Source: Beta vulgaris subsp. vulgaris (lineage: Eukaryota > Streptophyta > Magnoliopsida > Caryophyllales > Amaranthaceae). From it: a stretch of 64,000 nucleotides of DNA. Below are positions 11,989-22,470 of the stretch, in pieces (positions within the stretch are counted from its first letter, which is position 1; each line of letters begins with the position of its first letter). The translations under genes and the position numbers were made by a program. The notes beneath the pieces were generated by a model that saw only the letters and a program-made list of their open reading frames with translations, searched no databases and had not been told where the DNA came from. Where the stretch lies: the NCBI RefSeq assembly GCF_026745355.1, contig NC_079209.1, forward strand, positions 9,470,055 through 9,534,054, written 5' to 3'.

Positions 11989-12271
11989 GTTCTAAAACAT
12001 CACATATTCCATGTGCATAACATGTTAAGCGAGGCATAGACTATCATCGTAAAAATAATATAAAATATTCCCTTCCCCGATCCTAACACTCACACTCATT
12101 TTCATTTTTTTTTTTTTTAAACACTTATTAACTACACCATTTAGTATTCATATTATTATATTATATAAACCCTATAACTTATGGTGATGACTCTTTTACT
12201 AGATTACTTTACCATTTATTTACTAATTTAAGTAAAACCTTTAGATTTTACTTGAGGCATCGAGAACCGTT

Positions 12272-12283
12272 GCTCTGATACCA
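12272..12283 (-). other. Primer-binding site for tRNA-iMet
   Basis: The minus strand reads TGGTATCAGAGC three bases inside the LTR end, the standard match to the 3' end of initiator methionine tRNA used by most plant LTR retrotransposons. It fixes the element's orientation and the inner LTR edge at 12287. Confidence 0.9.
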
Positions 12284-12824
12284 ACCTGTAACGCCCCGAC
12301 CTCTAATCATCGTGGTTAAGTTAATTAATCGATTATTAGCAGCGGAACCTAGATAGTCGGCGCGTTACCGCCGTACTTTCCATAAGGAAAATACAAGGCA
12401 ACATAAAATCATAAACTTAAACATTTATAACATGAAGCATAATATAGATCCAACATTAGTCTTGATTAATAGAAACTTAGTTACTAATCAGAGTTTTGAC
12501 ATAAACTTAAATTAAAACCATGAGAGTCTAGATAATCTAGATATTAATTAAATCCTCACTGCTACGCCATCCCGTTATCACCATCGGTACCTAAAACATA
12601 AAACAAAACGTCGTGAGCCGAGGCTCAGTAACATACTACTCTAACATCGTAAATTCATTTCACATCATTTTAGTTAAAAACAGAGAAGAGAATAATAAAA
12701 CATTTCAAAACATATCATAATGGTTACATTATCTTCTTTATCATGTTCATCATCATATATCTTTTACTTTGGTAACTTGGCTAGTACATCATAACATAGG
12801 GGACGTCTCCCACTACATAACCGT

Positions 12825-13017
12825 CAGGCGGTCACATCATAGGTGACACTTGCGGTGCCCGTATCATTTAAACCATCAGGCGGTCACAACATAGGTGACA
12901 CTTGCGGTGCCCGTATCATAAAACAGTCAGGCGGTCACAACATAGGTGACACTTGCGGTGCCCGTATAAAACATCAGGCGGTCACAACATAGGTGACACT
13001 TGCGGTGCCCGTATCAT
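12825..13017. repeat. Four tandem subrepeats inside the LTR
   Basis: Four head-to-tail copies of an about 48-51-bp unit starting CAGGCGGTCACA and ending TTGCGGTGCCCGTAT, separated by short variable spacers. Confidence 0.9.
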
Positions 13018-14848
13018 ACTGCCAAGAACCGTCTTTCACTTGAATTTATCATGTTTCATTGGTTTTAAGTAACATCATCATCGTGAATAATTATATTCTT
13101 TCATTTCATCATAACGTCATCATCATCATCTCATAGCATCATATCATAATAACCATCATAAAACATTTCATTTCCCGCAATCCATATATAAACATAATAT
13201 TAATCATGATCATAAAACATACTTTGAAGGGGAATGCGGGTGTTAGCAGTAGACGTTACCTGGATTCCTGCTTAATAACCTTGATAGCCGGGGAGGCTTG
13301 TAATATCCTTTATCTTCCTTAATCTATTCAAGAATATTTTATTAATGAATGTTTCGTTATTTAGCTTTTAAGCCTAAATATTAGTTAGCGCTTATTAAGG
13401 TCATAACGGTTATTATAACGTCGTAAAGGTCTCCTTAAAGGTCATTATTTCTTAATCGTTAATAATTTTTAATTAAGGTGACTCTTTAACAACTAATTAA
13501 AATAACTCATTTAGCTATATTTTAGAATTATCGAAACATTAAAGTTATATTTACATATTATATAACCTTTCAAAACATAACATTATTCTAGTTCATAGTT
13601 AATAACTAATTAGTTATCCATTAATAATAATTAATTAAGTTTAAAGTTATAATAGATCCATTAACATTATTTTAATATTAATTAGTCATTAAAAACTAAA
13701 AAGTCAAGTGACTAGTTTTTATAAATGATCTTTAAGGATTAATGAAGTACTCCTACTTAAGCTTAATTATAACAACATGCTTAATGAATTAGTTTTTAAT
13801 TAGTTTTAAACAACTCAACTAGTTTAGAAATCATGAATTATAACCCAATAATAGATTTTAGTAAATAAGTTAGGTGGTTTAGTAAAACTAACTAAATCAG
13901 CCCACTAAAGCTCAATATATTAAGCAACAAGATTAACTTAAATGATTTAACTAAGTAAATCAGATTATAAGCCCAACATTATACTTAACTTGATTAATTA
14001 AACTAACATAGCTTAATGAAATACTAAATTAGTTTTAGTTTAACTCACTTTGGCCCATCTAATATAAGTAGTTTAGCTAAAACAATAAAAGTCAGATTTG
14101 AGCCCCATTTAGTGAACATGCAACACTTAAATTGAGTTGGTCTAACTAATATACAGTCCATAAGTATAACTTAGTAAGTCCATGAACAAGTTCAACTACA
14201 TCTAAGTCCAACAACAAGGATTCAGTTTTAAGTTACTTAGTTTAGGTTCTAATTGAACTATTCTTGGCCCAATCTAAACTAACTTAACAATAGGTAGAAA
14301 TTTGGGCTTGCATTATAAACTTAAGGAGAATATCATCACCTCTGCTACTAGGAGCAGGGAGGACGAATCGCGACTGAGGTGGACGCCGGCTTCGGTGGTC
14401 GACGGCGAGCAGCAGCGGCGGTCAGCGAGAAACGACGGCAGCGTGGCGTGGTGGCTGGGTCTCGACGGTGCTGCGCGCGCGGCAGTGATGCACGAAGGAG
14501 AAGAGGAGTGAGAGAGTGCGAAGAGGAGAGTGAGAGAACGAAGCTGCTGGCGGTTTGGCGGAGCTCCGGCAGCGGGCTGGTGACCGGCGAGTGAAGACAA
14601 GGTGGGTGCGGGACTGGGAGCGGCGCAAGTGGCGCGCGCGGTGGCCGACGGTGGTCGGTCGTGGGGGGGTTCGAAACAGAGGAGAGAGATTATGAATTTG
14701 GGGTTTTCTCTTTGACTTTTTTTCTTTTTTTTTTTTTTTTTGATTTCTTTTAGTTACAAATTTCTGGCGATTATTGACTGAATTTCAGATTAGAGGGAGA
14801 AGAGATGATGAAGGTTGTTGGTGTGTTCTTGATGTTGAATTTCCATGG

Positions 14849-14857
14849 CTATTTATA
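14849..14857 (-). promoter_or_regulatory. TATA box of the right (5') LTR
   Basis: TATAAATAG on the minus strand, identical in context to 6802-6810. In this 5' LTR it would drive the full-length gypsy transcript. The CpG-rich block just downstream would be transcribed leader. Confidence 0.6.
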
Positions 14858-15402
14858 GTGGAAATTTGGGAGTTAAAATCAGTGGTTGGGAGGAAGATGG
14901 TGAAGTAAGTAATCTGATTTTGTTAACTTGAAGAAGCAATTGTGAGGATTGGTAATAGATTTGACTGAAGAAGAAGAAGAGAGTGACGATTGCATGAGTG
15001 CCAAATGGCCATGAAAAGATGAGGAAGAAGGCAAATTAAATGGGGGAATTGACCATGGCTTCTCTTTTTCTTTTGCCCTTTTTGTATCCCAACCAAAAAT
15101 CAGAAAATTTTCCACACTAACACCTTCAAACGTGGCTTGATGACATTTTGGGTGAAATGTTAACATTTTGTACTTTAAGTGAATTATCAACTTTATTAGC
15201 GTTCTTGTTTAACTCATAAAATCGTAAATTATATATATTATCGTCATAATTATTTAAGTTAGTAAATTTTTATGTTGAAAATTCTATAAACATTTTATTA
15301 TACGTTGCTTAATTAGTGAAACGAATAAAATAGAATATATTCTAACTACATTATTACGTTAATTACTCACTTAAATATATTTAAGATTTTTAGGATATTA
15401 CA

Positions 15403-16471
15403 TTATGTGGACATAGAATTAGTCTTGTTTCCCCTTAGAATTTCATTCCAAACTATAAAATGTAAGTATTCAGATTTAATATTATTGTATTAAACTAAGG
15501 TTCAACTACTATTTTCAAATATCTAACTTATACATGTTGTACTTAACTTGTATATTGACATTGTGATAATGGGGCTTACCTGATTTTTAGTCATCTACAC
15601 AGTTTTGATTGGGCATTGTCAAATTGTGGCTGCACATGGTGAACTCATTTAATGTAACACATTAATATGATATGACCAACCCATGGTAAGGTGTTGTCCA
15701 CATTACAACACTACCCACAACTACTAAGAGAAATTTTACGGATAAATGGTTGTTATCTTCTACCTAAGGCAAATTGGAAGACACCATTACAACCGGCCAA
15801 CTAAACAACAAGGTAGACCTAGGCACCAGTAATTTCAGATTCATTTGACGTTACACTTCACAAACACTCGACGAATTTCAATTTCATGAACCCTAATTTC
15901 CTTCAAATTAAATCGAAAAATGAGGATCCTAATCGTCCACAAATTAGCATGCTCGCACTTAATTGAGATTTGGGGGCGTTGAAGAAGACGTTAATGGAGT
16001 TTAAATTATATGTGCCAAATTTTTTAATGAAGTAATATTTCGTATGCTATAAGGTCAAATTTCATATATTCTAATTTGTAAAGCACAATTTTGTATTTAT
16101 GAGGTTCAATTCTGTTATTCATACCTTGACCAAAAAATCATATATTAAAAGGTATAATATCATGTTAGTATAATTGTATAAGTAATCATATATTAAAAGG
16201 TATAATATCATGTATTTTATTTTAGTACAATTATCTAAGTAATAATCATATATAAGAAGGTATAATGTCATGTATTTTATTTTAGTATAACTATATAAGC
16301 TCGTAAATCATACTTATATACCATATACAATAAATAAAAAAAAAATTAAATATAATATTGGAATGAATCAATTAACTGCCTAAATTAAAACTGCATAAAT
16401 TAAGTAACTACCTAAATGATGTGGTACAATCAGAAATTTGTGTAAACCTGATGTGGACAAATTCATGGAGC
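15403..16471. other. AT-rich intergenic DNA with a short tandem repeat
   Basis: No gene recognised. At 16137-16300 a unit of about 55-60 bp (ATCATATATTAAAAGGTATAA...) is repeated about three times with small differences. The rest is AT-rich without clear features. Confidence 0.6.
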
Positions 16472-19400
16472 TTTTTTTTTTTTTTTTAGGGGAAAACGAG
16501 TCAAGTATATTAAATTAGATCCAAAGCCACCAAAGTTTGTAGACTTTGGGGGAACAAGTTCGTACACATATACGGTGTACCAATTACAGCATCCCATCTA
16601 GCAACAGAGTGAGCTACTGTATTACCTGACCGCTTAACATGAACACATCTAAAATTTGAAAAAGACAAACTAATATCGAAAATATCCTCAAAGAAAAGAA
16701 AAATGGGAGCAGCCCCTCTTCTTCGATCCACAATGGCACGCACCACACTTAGTGCATCACTCTCCAGCACCACATTCTCGAACCCCATTGATCTCACAAC
16801 TTCCAGCCCAAACCTTGCAGCACCTGCCTCCGCCATATCCGGCTTCCAATTCACGCTTAAGCGCTTGACACCCGCAGCTAACAGAGAGCCCCATTCATCC
16901 CGCAGCACCATACCAAAACTCACTCCTCCTCCAAGGGAAACATGGGCATCAACATTAAGCTTAACAAAAGAAGTCGGGGGTGGGGACCACGAGCTCACAG
17001 CAGGCTCCCTGGGTATATGGGGTTGCTGGTGCACCTTGTCCTTGTAGCGACAATAGTCAGCTTTCATTTTCACAAAGCCAACTGCAATATTCAAAGCATT
17101 CAAGCGCTCTTCACCGTCAAAAATCGCTTTGTTTCTCGCGAACCATGCTGCCCACGCAATTGAGGCAAAAGTAGCAAGTTCAGTTTTAGATAGCTTCTCC
17201 TCCATCCAAACAAATCTGTCAACAAAGGAAGAGCAAGGAGCATCCAACAGCAGGTCCCGAAAATCACTATGAAGCCACATCTCTACGCCATATTTGCATT
17301 CAAAAATAGTATGAAAGATAGTTTCCTCATCATGCCCACAAACGGAACATCGGCTTGAGTCACGAATGTGACGCTTGTGTAGCACATCCATCACACCAAG
17401 AGAGCCTTTGCACGCCTTCCAAATGAAATGGCATAGTTTCGGAGGGCCTTCAATGCCCCAAACAAGGCGCCACAGGTCTCGTTCAGCAGCACCAAAATAA
17501 AGATTCCAGGTTTGTGTATGTCCCATTCGAGCGAGCCAATACCCAGATTTCACGGTGTACACCCCATCAAGACTGGGCCACCAATACCGCGAATCGTTGC
17601 GCCATGTGAGAGGTAAGGGTATATCAAGAATCTGTTGTCTGTCATCTGCACCAAAAGTTTCGGTCACTGCATCTACCTGCCAACATTTATTCTCAAAGTC
17701 TATGAGTTCACTTACATGCATTTCCAGATTGCTATCAAGCATAGGAGAAGGCACCACATGCGCCCCGTCACCGGGAATCCAAGAATCCTCCCAAACTTTA
17801 ATAGATGTACCATTACCAACCCGCCACTTAAGCCCTTCTAACAACAACGATTTCGCACCCCACACACTTCTCCAGCTATAACTCGGATCAAAGCCACGTA
17901 AAGCATCAAGGAAAGATGAGTTTTTAAAGTATCTCGCCTTCAGGACCCTATGTAACAACGAAGAATCATCCATACATAATCTCCAGCCTTGTTTTGCTAG
18001 CAATGCCTGATTAAAACATTTCAAGTCTCTAAATCCCAATCCTCCCATGGACTTAGGAAGACAAAGAGCTTCCCAACGATGCCAATGTATTTTATTCGTG
18101 CTCGCACTAGAGCCCCACCAGAATTTTGCTAGGACCGAATGGATATCATCAATAAGGCCTTCCGGAATCTTAAATATACTCATCATATACGTTGGTATGG
18201 CTTGTGCAACTGCTTTGATAAGAACTTCTTTACCGGGCCGCGATAGAAGCTTCTCCTTCCACCCTTGCAATTTCTTCCATATTTTCTCTTTAAGACAAGC
18301 AAAAACAACCTTCTTCGATCTCCCGATAATGGTAGGCAGGCCTAAGTACTTCTCATGTTTATCCACTTCTCGAACTCCCAAGATACCCACTATCTCTTCT
18401 CTTCTATCAGAAGCCACACACTTGCTAAAGGCTACATCTGTTTTACTTAGATTAACTTTCTGTCCAGATGCCCTTTCATACGTTCTGATTATATCAGCCA
18501 CTTTAGAACATTCCTGCAGATTAGCTTTAGCAAATAGTATACTATCATCAGCAAAAAAGAGGTGAGAAATACGGGGAGCCCCTCTACACACACGAGCCCC
18601 ATGGATAGAATTCTCTCGTGCTGCCTTAGAGAGCAATGTAGAAAACGCATCTGCGCAGAACAGAAACAAATAGGGAGAAATCGGATCGCCTTGGCGTAGA
18701 CCTCGAGTAGGATGTAGACAACCAGTAATGCCCCCATTGTACTTGAAAGAAAATGATACGCTCGAAATACAAGTCATTATACGCTGCGTCCAAGAGTGAG
18801 TGAACCCAAGTTTCTGCATAACTTTCTCCAGAAATCCCCATTCTACCCTATCATATGCTTTGCTCATATCCAATTTCAATGCTATCGTACCATCCTGCCC
18901 TTCACCTTTACGCTTCATTGCATGAAAAATCTCAAAAGCTATGAGTGCATTGTCAGTTATGAGACGTTTGGGAATGAAGGCACTCTGATTTTCCGAAATT
19001 AAATTACCCAACATTGGTTTCAACTTATTAGCAAGAGTTTTAGAAATAATTTTGTACAAAACATTGCACAAGCTTATAGGGCGAAACTCCGTCATCCGTT
19101 TTGGGTCATTGATTTTCGGAATTAATACAATGCACGTGCGGTTTACCTCCCTGATATTCACCTCACCCCGCCACCATCCTTTCACAAATTGAATCACATC
19201 ATTTCCAACCACCCCCCAAAATTTCTGGAAGAAGAGAGCATGCATCCCATCCGGCCCCGGAGCTTTATTAGGGTGCATCTGAAATAATGCAGTCCTAATT
19301 TCATCACCAGTTGGCTCAGTCTCGAGCTTTGCATTCATATCCGCTGTCACCACCTTTTCTAACCCCTGCATAGCCGCCTCAAAATCACAAGGATTATCCG

Positions 19401-20440
19401 ATGCAAATAAACCCGTGAAGTAATCTGAAATGATACCATCCATTTCGTTCTTTTCAGCCTTCCATTCATTCTGATCATCAAACAAGCCACTAATAAAATT
19501 GCGTTTCTTCCGTTGGGAAGCCTTGTGATGAAAATAAGATGTATTTTTATCACCATCCCGCAATTCGTTTGCCCTTGCCCTAGCATGCCAATAAGACTCC
19601 TCTAGCCTTCTAAGATCATTCAGCTCCTCACTAATATCATGACATTGCTGCAACCGCCTAGCATCCAGTTGGCCCCCTTGCACCCTAGCTAACCTTCGTT
19701 CTGCATCCTTCACCTTCTTTTTAGTATTTCCAAACGTAGCAGCAGCCCACTTCGAAAGCGTCCCTGCCACCTGCTCAATACGCTCATGAAGCGGAACTCC
19801 AGCTCCAGCCAACCATGCATTCGACACGACCTGCCCACACTCTTCACTCGAAAGCCATAAAGCTTCAAATCTAAACAATCTGCCATGCTCTCGCCTATCA
19901 GGTGTAGCCCCAAATTTCAACAAAATAGCCGCATGGTCAGAATTGCAGATGGGAAAATGAATAACTTGTGCAAATGAAAACATAGCGCACCAATGATTAT
20001 CTGCAATGTAGCGATCCAACCTCTCCCGTATAAGAGTGTCTATCGAATTTCCACGCTGCCAAGTAAACACATTTCCTCTATAACCCAAGTCACGACAACC
20101 ACAATATTCAATAGCAGCACGAAAAGCATCAATTTGCCGTTCACCACGCACAACCCCCCCTTCCTTTTCATGCATTCCCAAAATTTCATTGAAGTCACCA
20201 AACATGATTAGGGGTAAAGTATTACTCCCTTGTATTCTTCTCATCAAATCCCAAGTGAGATGCTTATTACTCGCCTCCGGCCAACCATAAATTCCTACTG
20301 CTTTCCAGCATGGTTGGTTATTAACATCACATACTTCAACCTCAATATGGTGAGTCGAATAAGAACACACCCTTGCAATATCCTCCCTCCACCAAAACCC
20401 CATACCACCAGACCTGCCAGAACTACTCAAACACAACCCG
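16472..20440 (-). mobile_element. LINE-2: 5'-truncated L1-type LINE with poly-A tail
   Basis: A T-run at 16472-16488 is the poly-A tail on the minus strand, preceded (minus strand) by TTTTCCCCT, the same 3' end style seen in the 30-kb and 44-kb LINE copies. The element lacks ORF1 and the first few dozen residues of the endonuclease; similarity to LINE-1 ends at the FHGLCLSSSG stretch around 20440. I could not find a target-site duplication, because the right flank is a short tandem repeat. Confidence 0.9.
16510..20436 (-). CDS. LINE-2 ORF2 polyprotein: endonuclease (partial), reverse transcriptase, zinc region, RNase H
   Basis: An uninterrupted 1308-codon frame. Domains in order: APE-type endonuclease missing its N-terminus (FGDFNEILGMHEKEGG, NSDHAAILLKFG) to residue ~200; RT from ~380 (HPNKAPGPDGMHALFFQKFW, KLDMSKAYDRVEWGFLEKVM, RGLRQGDPISPYLF, catalytic FADDSILFAKA); zf-RVT-like zinc region (W-R-L-V-W, GPPKLCHFIWKACKGSLGV, CSVCGHDEETIFH) around 990-1080; C-terminal plant-type RNase H (KLNVDAHVS, AEAGAARFGLEVV, LESDALSVV, HVKRSGNTVAHSVAR). 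The first Met lies inside the endonuclease, so it is a truncation product, not a natural start. RT and RNase H catalytic residues look intact. It likely cannot move itself without a complete endonuclease and ORF1. Confidence 0.92.
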   Translation of the reverse strand: MCLSSSGRSGGMGFWWREDIARVCSYSTHHIEVEVCDVNNQPCWKAVGIYGWPEASNKHLTWDLMRRIQGSNTLPLIMFGDFNEILGMHEKEGGVVRGERQIDAFRAAIEYCGCRDLGYRGNVFTWQRGNSIDTLIRERLDRYIADNHWCAMFSFAQVIHFPICNSDHAAILLKFGATPDRREHGRLFRFEALWLSSEECGQVVSNAWLAGAGVPLHERIEQVAGTLSKWAAATFGNTKKKVKDAERRLARVQGGQLDARRLQQCHDISEELNDLRRLEESYWHARARANELRDGDKNTSYFHHKASQRKKRNFISGLFDDQNEWKAEKNEMDGIISDYFTGLFASDNPCDFEAAMQGLEKVVTADMNAKLETEPTGDEIRTALFQMHPNKAPGPDGMHALFFQKFWGVVGNDVIQFVKGWWRGEVNIREVNRTCIVLIPKINDPKRMTEFRPISLCNVLYKIISKTLANKLKPMLGNLISENQSAFIPKRLITDNALIAFEIFHAMKRKGEGQDGTIALKLDMSKAYDRVEWGFLEKVMQKLGFTHSWTQRIMTCISSVSFSFKYNGGITGCLHPTRGLRQGDPISPYLFLFCADAFSTLLSKAARENSIHGARVCRGAPRISHLFFADDSILFAKANLQECSKVADIIRTYERASGQKVNLSKTDVAFSKCVASDRREEIVGILGVREVDKHEKYLGLPTIIGRSKKVVFACLKEKIWKKLQGWKEKLLSRPGKEVLIKAVAQAIPTYMMSIFKIPEGLIDDIHSVLAKFWWGSSASTNKIHWHRWEALCLPKSMGGLGFRDLKCFNQALLAKQGWRLCMDDSSLLHRVLKARYFKNSSFLDALRGFDPSYSWRSVWGAKSLLLEGLKWRVGNGTSIKVWEDSWIPGDGAHVVPSPMLDSNLEMHVSELIDFENKCWQVDAVTETFGADDRQQILDIPLPLTWRNDSRYWWPSLDGVYTVKSGYWLARMGHTQTWNLYFGAAERDLWRLVWGIEGPPKLCHFIWKACKGSLGVMDVLHKRHIRDSSRCSVCGHDEETIFHTIFECKYGVEMWLHSDFRDLLLDAPCSSFVDRFVWMEEKLSKTELATFASIAWAAWFARNKAIFDGEERLNALNIAVGFVKMKADYCRYKDKVHQQPHIPREPAVSSWSPPPTSFVKLNVDAHVSLGGGVSFGMVLRDEWGSLLAAGVKRLSVNWKPDMAEAGAARFGLEVVRSMGFENVVLESDALSVVRAIVDRRRGAAPIFLFFEDIFDISLSFSNFRCVHVKRSGNTVAHSVARWDAVIGTPYMCTNLFPQSLQTLVALDLI

Positions 20441-20442
20441 TG

Positions 20443-20536
20443 GAAGATTATTGCACTCTTTTTGTGACCTTTTTGTGACCTTTTTCGAAGAAGACTATTG
20501 CACTCTTTTTGTGACCTTTTTCGAAGAAGACTATTG
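20443..20536. repeat. Short tandem repeat at the LINE-2 5' junction
   Basis: GAAGAYTATTGCACTC and TTTTTGTGACC blocks recur two to three times head to tail directly beyond the LINE-2 end. Confidence 0.8.
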
Positions 20537-20547
20537 TAAATTTTTTA

Positions 20548-20905
20548 TTCATTCTACCTTGTTTATAAATTCACTGTTCACATATAGATATAGTCACATA
20601 CACTTGCATACTCATTTACGTGGAAGATTATGATTCTAAAAACTGAAGTGTCATTGGAAAATATTTGCAAGAAACTAATTAATTACATTTCGTTCTCAAA
20701 GCTTTTGCTATACAATCTCATGTAAGGTTATAAAGTACATGTACAGATTAATCACCTAAACTTTTCAACAAATAAAAGAATGAAAGAATTTTTTAATTAC
20801 AATTCAGACAACTATGTGCATGATTAGAACAACTTGCTTGCAAACTCAACTACACATCCTCCATTTCTTCTTGATTTGTCAGCTAAATCTCTTAGTTCAG
20901 ACAAA
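20548..20905 (-). pseudogene. Truncated F-box-like gene: last ~27 codons and 3' flank only
   Basis: 20824-20905 (minus strand) encodes the terminal stretch ELRDLADKSRRN... to FASKLF and stop, as in genes A and C with slight change, followed by a matching 3' flank down to about 20548. Homology stops abruptly at 20905, where unrelated sequence begins, so almost all of the coding region is gone. It lies 4 kb from gene A in the same orientation, suggesting a former tandem copy lost by deletion. Confidence 0.85.
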
Positions 20906-21222
20906 GCGAAATTGTTAGCATGCCGAAATCGGAAAGTGAAGACGAAGGTTTCTAACTACTTTTCGCTGAAATTTGAACATTAAGGGGTCGTTTTGAAGAA
21001 AGACAAGTTTCGAGTATGGAGGTTTGTGCGAGAAAAAACATGAGAAGAAGAAAGAAGTGGGGAAATGTGATAAAAAATCCAAAAAAAGACAACTGCCGCT
21101 ATATATGCGTCGAACGAATGGCCAAGATTTAAAAACTTCTCAACTCCCTTTCTAGATTTTTGCCAAGTGTCAAGGCACAACTGAATCCTCATAAGGTAGT
21201 GCTCGGGATTTTCAGAAAAAGG

Positions 21223-21831
21223 TACTCCCTCTGTCTCAGAATACTCTTTACACTTTTCTTTTTTATATATCCCAGAATACTGTTTACACTTATATATTGG
21301 AATATGACCCATTATTATTTTTATCGTTCTACCTTTAAACTATTGGCCCACACACTCTCTCCTCCAAATAAAATAATACCACTCTTATTACCTACAAACT
21401 CTAACCATGACTCACATTCTCTATCCATAAAATAAAATAATACTTCATCCGTTTCAAAATAGTTGCACCATTTGCCATTTTGTCACTATTCATCAACCAA
21501 CTTTGACAAGCTTTCTCTCACCATTATATAAGAAAAAACATAATCAACTGGGATCTTGTTCAATTCGTCTCAACAAGAGGATTCCAAATATCAACTTTTT
21601 ATATTTTTTACTTATATGCAATTAGAGATATTAACATTCAAAAAAGCTTCTTGGCAAACGTGAAAAAGCAACAGTGCAACTATTTTGAAACGGAGGAAGT
21701 ACTACTATTACTACCTAATAACTCCTATCATATCTACTTTTCAATAAAATAACAATTGATAACCAAACAACTTATCATCTAAAACTACGTGCCTTGATAA
21801 GTGTCAAGAGTATTCTGGGACGGAGGGAGTA
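21223..21831. mobile_element. Stowaway-like MITE (outer of a nested pair)
   Basis: Terminal inverted repeats TACTCCCTCTGTCTCAGAAT... and ...ATTCTGGGACGGAGGGAGTA, with TA at both ends, typical of Stowaway (Tc1/mariner) MITEs. It is interrupted by another MITE at 21441-21701. Confidence 0.85.
21441..21701. mobile_element. Stowaway-like MITE (inner, nested)
   Basis: Inverted ends TACTTCATCCGTTTCAAAAT and ATTTTGAAACGGAGGAAGTA, TA at both ends, 261 bp, sitting inside the 21223-21831 element. Confidence 0.85.
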
Positions 21832-21929
21832 ATCATTAACTTTTCGAAATCCCTCAACTCCGTGAAGCGACACGTGACACCCAATGAAACAATTTCTTCA
21901 AAGAAATTGAATACGATAACACTCTTTGT

Positions 21930-22470
21930 GTTCCAGACAAACATCCTTAGCGGTCAAGACCCCAAAAGATGCTGGGGGGCTAGTTGTATGGGCATCACCC
22001 AAGTACGTTAGCGGATGTCCTTAAGAGGTCCGCGAACATTATATAGGACGCGAATATGTAAATGATATCCCAATTTCATGAAGTCAATACGCTCAGTCGA
22101 TCCGACAACATTGTTGGCGGTCGTCTAACAAGACAAAATAGAGGAATCTTCCCTTCTGTCAGACGCGTCACAGCAATACACGTGTCAAAGGATTACGTGC
22201 TTTGTTAGAGGAATAGTACTTCTATAAGTAGCCCATTAGTACTATTTTGCAAGTACATTCTCTCACGCCTAAAATTGTTTATCTCTCTCCCTACTTTTTC
22301 TCTCTAAATATCCTTCGTGGGCACGTACTGACTTCAGCGTCGGAGGGGCTTACCTAACATCCCCAGAGGATACTTTACGTTTTCTTTCCTTGCAGTTATT
22401 CACCAACGGATGCCGGCATACTCTTCTCAGGACCGCCAACCTGCTCTACAACCGAAACATAAATGTATGA
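21930..22470 (+). repeat. Probable solo LTR remnant of a gypsy-type element
   Basis: Not coding. It has an LTR-like build: a TATA-like TCTATAAGTAG at about 22221, then a pyrimidine-rich CTCTCTCCC stretch, then GACTTCAGCGTCGGAGGGG near 22331, a motif common in LTRs of plant Ty3/gypsy Tat-type elements. A start at TGTTCCAGAC (about 21930) is a guess; no matching end or target duplication was fixed. Confidence 0.4.

Larger units (their letters stand above)
5730..15402 (-). mobile_element. Ty3/gypsy LTR retrotransposon, chromodomain-bearing (Tekay/Del-like), degenerate
   Basis: Minus-strand order is LTR (15402-12287), primer-binding site, gag, protease, RT, RNase H, integrase, chromodomain, polypurine tract, LTR (7347-5730, partial). 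The integrase-after-RT order defines Ty3/gypsy. A chromodomain-like C-terminus and very long (3.1-kb) LTRs suit the Tekay/Del chromovirus clade; clade assignment is inference. gag-pol has many frameshifts. The right flank carries TTATG (15403-15407) as candidate target-site duplication; its partner would lie outside the window. Confidence 0.9.
12287..15402 (-). repeat. Complete 5' LTR of the gypsy element (3116 bp)
   Basis: Bounded by TGTAACGCC at 12287 and GATATTACA at 15402 (TG...CA). The inner edge abuts the primer-binding site. The outer 1613 bp are duplicated in the partial LTR at 5730-7347. Contents include a TATA box (minus strand, 14849-14857), a CpG-rich leader-like block at 14370-14690 and four about 50-bp tandem repeats at 12825-13017. 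Confidence 0.92.

Noticed and set aside
12825..13017. CRISPR-like spaced repeats
   Set aside because: Eukaryotic LTR context; spacers are only a few bases, so tandem subrepeats, not CRISPR.
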